A stretch of DNA of 64,000 nucleotides from Gemmatimonadota bacterium (GTDB taxonomy: Bacteria > Gemmatimonadota > Gemmatimonadetes > Gemmatimonadales > Gemmatimonadaceae): positions 1 to 64,000 of the forward strand of contig JAQBPX010000028.1 in assembly GCA_028287305.1 (NCBI GenBank). Direction: 5' to 3'. Below the pieces are notes generated by a model. The model searched no databases. It was not told where the DNA came from and worked only from the letters and a program-made list of their open reading frames with translations. Both the position numbers and the translations under genes were made by a program. Positions 61,686 to 64,000 of this stretch are shown piece after piece; position 1 is the first letter of the stretch, and each line of letters starts with the position of its first letter.

Positions 61686-63809
61686 CTACGACGACCTCCC
61701 AACCCGGTACAACGGCACCGCCACGAACAGCACGAACGCCACGATCGCCACCAGCGCCGAGGTGCCCAGCGAGCCCACGAGCTTGTCGAGCGAGATCGCC
61801 GTGTCGAGCTGCTTCGCCGCGAGGCCCGCAAGCAGCACGCCCATGATGGCGCCTCCCGCGATCAGTCCCGAGGAGAACAGCACCCCCGGCCCGGAGTCGG
61901 CGCCCGAGCCGGCGCGCTGCTCGTCCGTCATGCGGCGCTCGACCAGCCATCGCACCACGCCGCCCATGAACATCGTGGCGCTCGTCGAGATGGGCAGGTA
62001 CACGCCCACCGCCACGGGAAGCGAAGGGATGCCCACGAGCTCGATGGCGATCGCGAGGAAGGCGCCGATGAGGATGAGCCCCCACGGCAACTTCTGCGTG
62101 AGGATGCCATCCACCACGAGCGCCATGATCTGCGCCTTGGGCGAGTCGAGCTTCTGCACCTCGCGACCGTCCCAGTTCTTCGTCTCGCGGCCGCCGATGC
62201 CGGGATCCACCAGGAACTTGATCGCGCCAGCGTCATCCACCAGGTAGCGGCCCGCCGGCGCGTTGCCGGTGAGCTCGAACAGGTGACCCACGCGGTAGCT
62301 CCTGCCCTGCGGGCCGACCATGGGCGAGCTCTCGAACTGCGAGACCGCGACGCCCGGATAGTCGCGCGCCACGATGGTCGTGGCGCCGGCATTGAGGAAG
62401 GTGATGATGACGCCGATCAGCAGCGCGCTGCTCGTGACGCCGAACAGCAACCCGATCTGCTGGCGCGCGGGGGTCGCGCCCACCAGGTATCCGGTCTTGA
62501 GGTCCTGCGAGGTTGCGCCGGCCACCGCGGCCGCCACGCACACCACGCCACCGATCGTCAGGGCGAGCACGCGATGCTCGATGCGCGTCCAGCCCACGGC
62601 GAGAAAGATCAGCGCGGTGAGCAGCACGGTCGCCACCGTCATTCCGGAGATTGGGTTGGCCGATGCGCCGATCTGTCCCGTGATGCGACTGGACACCGTG
62701 ACGAACAGGAAGGCGAAGAAGAGCGCGAGCACCGCGCCCACCAGCACGATGTTGATCTGCGGCAGCACCACCATGGCCGCAACGCAGAGCAGCGAGCCGA
62801 TCATCACGACCTTCATCGGGAGGTCGCGCTGCGTGCGGGGAGTCGCGTCGTCGCCCTGCGCGGCGCCCACGTCCTTCAGGCCGCTCACCAGCGCGCTCCA
62901 GATGGTGGGCGTGGTGCGCGCGAGGCTGATCAGCCCTGCGGCGGTCACCGCGCCGGCACCGATGTAGAACACGTAATTCGCGCGGACCTGCGCTGCCGTC
63001 ATCTCGTGAATGAGGATCGTGGCCGGGAACATCGGCGCGGCGAGTGCGTCGCCGAACAGCTTGATCGCCGGGATGAGCACGAAGTACGAGAACACGCCGC
63101 CGCCGAACAGGTAGCCGGCGATCCGCGGCCCGATGATGTAGCCCACGCCGGTGAGCTCGGGACTGATCTCCGCCTGGATCTCCCCGAAGAGCTGCGTGTT
63201 GCCGTTCGGGAGCAGCCGCGTGAAGGTGTGCTTCGGCACGCTGGCCCAGAGGTTCAGCCCGCTGTTCAGGAACTTGTAGAGCGCGCCGAGCCCGAAACCG
63301 CCGAACACCAGCTTCGCCTGTGCGCCGCGCTGCTCGCCGACGATCAGCACCTCCGCCGCCGCGGTGCCCTCGGGATACCTGAGGTTGTCGTGCTCCTTGA
63401 CGATCAGGCTGTGCCGCAGCGGGATCATCAGCAGCACGCCGAGCAGTCCGCCGACCAGCCCGACCGCGGCCACCTTGCTCCACGGCAGCGCGTAGCCGAG
63501 CAGCAGCAGCGCCGGCAGCGTGAACACCGTGCCCGCGGCGATGGACTCGCCCGCGGAGCCGGTGGTCTGCACCATGTTGTTCTGGAGGATGGTGGCCGGC
63601 TTGCCGCCGAATGCCCCGCTCATCCAGCGGAAGATCGTGATCGAGAGTACCGAGATCGGGATCGAGGCACTCACGGTGAGCCCCACCTTGAGCGCGAGGT
63701 ACACGCTCGATGCGGAGAAGACGAGCCCGAGCACGATGCCGAGCACGATGGTGCCGACGGTGAGCTCGCGCGGGGACTCCGAGGCGGGAACGTAGGGCTG
63801 GTGGGTCAT
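61686..63809 (-). CDS. OPT-family oligopeptide transporter
   Basis: A 707-residue membrane protein with about 14-16 helices. Family features are 'LTVGTIVLGIVLGLVFSASSVYLALKVG' at the N terminus, 'TGSAGESIAAGTVFTLPALLLLGY', 'LRYPEGTAAAEVL' and 'GLGALYKFLNSGLNLW'. Relatives import peptides or metal-chelate compounds using proton force. A polar loop at about 480-560 separates the two halves. It is divergent from the partial gene at 63855 with only 45 bp between them. Confidence 0.9.
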   Translation of the reverse strand: MTHQPYVPASESPRELTVGTIVLGIVLGLVFSASSVYLALKVGLTVSASIPISVLSITIFRWMSGAFGGKPATILQNNMVQTTGSAGESIAAGTVFTLPALLLLGYALPWSKVAAVGLVGGLLGVLLMIPLRHSLIVKEHDNLRYPEGTAAAEVLIVGEQRGAQAKLVFGGFGLGALYKFLNSGLNLWASVPKHTFTRLLPNGNTQLFGEIQAEISPELTGVGYIIGPRIAGYLFGGGVFSYFVLIPAIKLFGDALAAPMFPATILIHEMTAAQVRANYVFYIGAGAVTAAGLISLARTTPTIWSALVSGLKDVGAAQGDDATPRTQRDLPMKVVMIGSLLCVAAMVVLPQINIVLVGAVLALFFAFLFVTVSSRITGQIGASANPISGMTVATVLLTALIFLAVGWTRIEHRVLALTIGGVVCVAAAVAGATSQDLKTGYLVGATPARQQIGLLFGVTSSALLIGVIITFLNAGATTIVARDYPGVAVSQFESSPMVGPQGRSYRVGHLFELTGNAPAGRYLVDDAGAIKFLVDPGIGGRETKNWDGREVQKLDSPKAQIMALVVDGILTQKLPWGLILIGAFLAIAIELVGIPSLPVAVGVYLPISTSATMFMGGVVRWLVERRMTDEQRAGSGADSGPGVLFSSGLIAGGAIMGVLLAGLAAKQLDTAISLDKLVGSLGTSALVAIVAFVLFVAVPLYRVGRSS

Positions 63810-63854
63810 TCGCCGAATATGCGGCGGGGGTGGGGATTGTCCATATTCCCCGCC

Positions 63855-64000
63855 ATGCCTTCTCGCATCGCGATGTCCATCCTCGCGGCCATTGCCGCTC
63901 CCTGCGCGCTTGCGGCGCAGGATGCCCGCGGCCTGGGACTGCCGCGACCGGCCATGTCGGCGCCGATCGCCGACGTGCGCTACGCCCTGCGATTCCGCCA
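63855..64000 (+). CDS. Secreted protein, N-terminal fragment (3' truncated by window edge)
   Basis: Only the first 48 codons are present. The signal peptide MPSRIAMSILAAIAAPCALAAQ ends near residue 22, followed by 'DARGLGLPRPAMSAPIADVRYALRFR'. The PIADVRYALRF stretch recalls the start of M1 aminopeptidase-type proteins, but this is too short to assign. A closely spaced divergent OPT gene may share regulation. Confidence 0.6.
   Translation, partial: MPSRIAMSILAAIAAPCALAAQDARGLGLPRPAMSAPIADVRYALRFR

Overview
The window is very GC-rich, densely packed bacterial DNA with many overlapping stop/start codons, non-ATG starts and predicted secreted proteins. A caa3-type cytochrome oxidase, a Tat-exported hydrolase, an orphan type IV pilin, a TonB plug-only protein, the GC level and the repertoire all fit a Gemmatimonadota-like aerobic Gram-negative. 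That placement is inference from gene content. No rRNA, convincing tRNA, IS transposase, phage gene or CRISPR array was found, so this reads as ordinary chromosome.

Layout. 1-3.2 kb: 3' end of gyrA with a terminator, a YcsG/Nramp-like transporter, and a divergent membrane diguanylate cyclase. 3.3-9.9 kb: a plus-strand chain joined by overlapping or 1-bp-spaced stops and starts: threonine dehydratase, GAF-GGDEF cyclase, Ser/Thr kinase, PQQ-type dehydrogenase, a putative lipoprotein and a degenerate retropepsin-like protein. 10-16.3 kb: CoA-binding protein, saccharopine dehydrogenase-like enzyme, GT39-like membrane glycosyltransferase, PBP4-type carboxypeptidase and an HGSNAT-like acyltransferase. 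16.3-16.9 kb: a palindromic, internally triplicated non-coding repeat. 16.9-22.1 kb: minus-strand caa3 oxidase operon (ctaC, ctaD, ctaE, ctaF, ctaG). 22.2-29.7 kb: nicotinate phosphoribosyltransferase next to an aspartase with an N-terminal cyclic-nucleotide-binding domain, a Tat-exported glycosylasparaginase, an RCK channel-like protein with an altered filter, and a chemoreceptor. 29.7-40.2 kb: leuS, a ferritin-VIT iron transporter, a tandem-PDZ protein, a NamZ-like and an NAGPA-like pair, kup, and a PadR regulator behind a near-perfect palindrome.

40.4-46.2 kb is one minus-strand unit: ECF sigma factor, membrane anti-sigma-like protein, CpxP-like protein, TolC, adaptor and MacB-type permease. 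No ATPase is encoded beside it. It looks like an envelope-stress-controlled export system. 46.3-52.7 kb: HD hydrolase, AAA ATPase, then a minus-strand repair/folding run (alpha/beta hydrolase, unknown protein, polX, nth, TonB-C-like protein, cyclophilin, 59-aa membrane protein). 52.8-64 kb: type IV pilin with a possible sigma-54 promoter, HDAC/AcuC-like deacetylase, M28-PDZ peptidase, HEAT protein, M42 peptidase, half-length TSUP protein, amidohydrolase, TonB plug-only protein, OPT transporter and the start of a secreted protein.

The least expected signals are the aspartase fusion, the glycine-to-arginine change in the channel filter, the ATPase-less efflux operon with a Gly/Gln-rich adaptor insert, and several families of dispersed intergenic palindromes, many adjoining AACTGC/GCAGTT hexamers.
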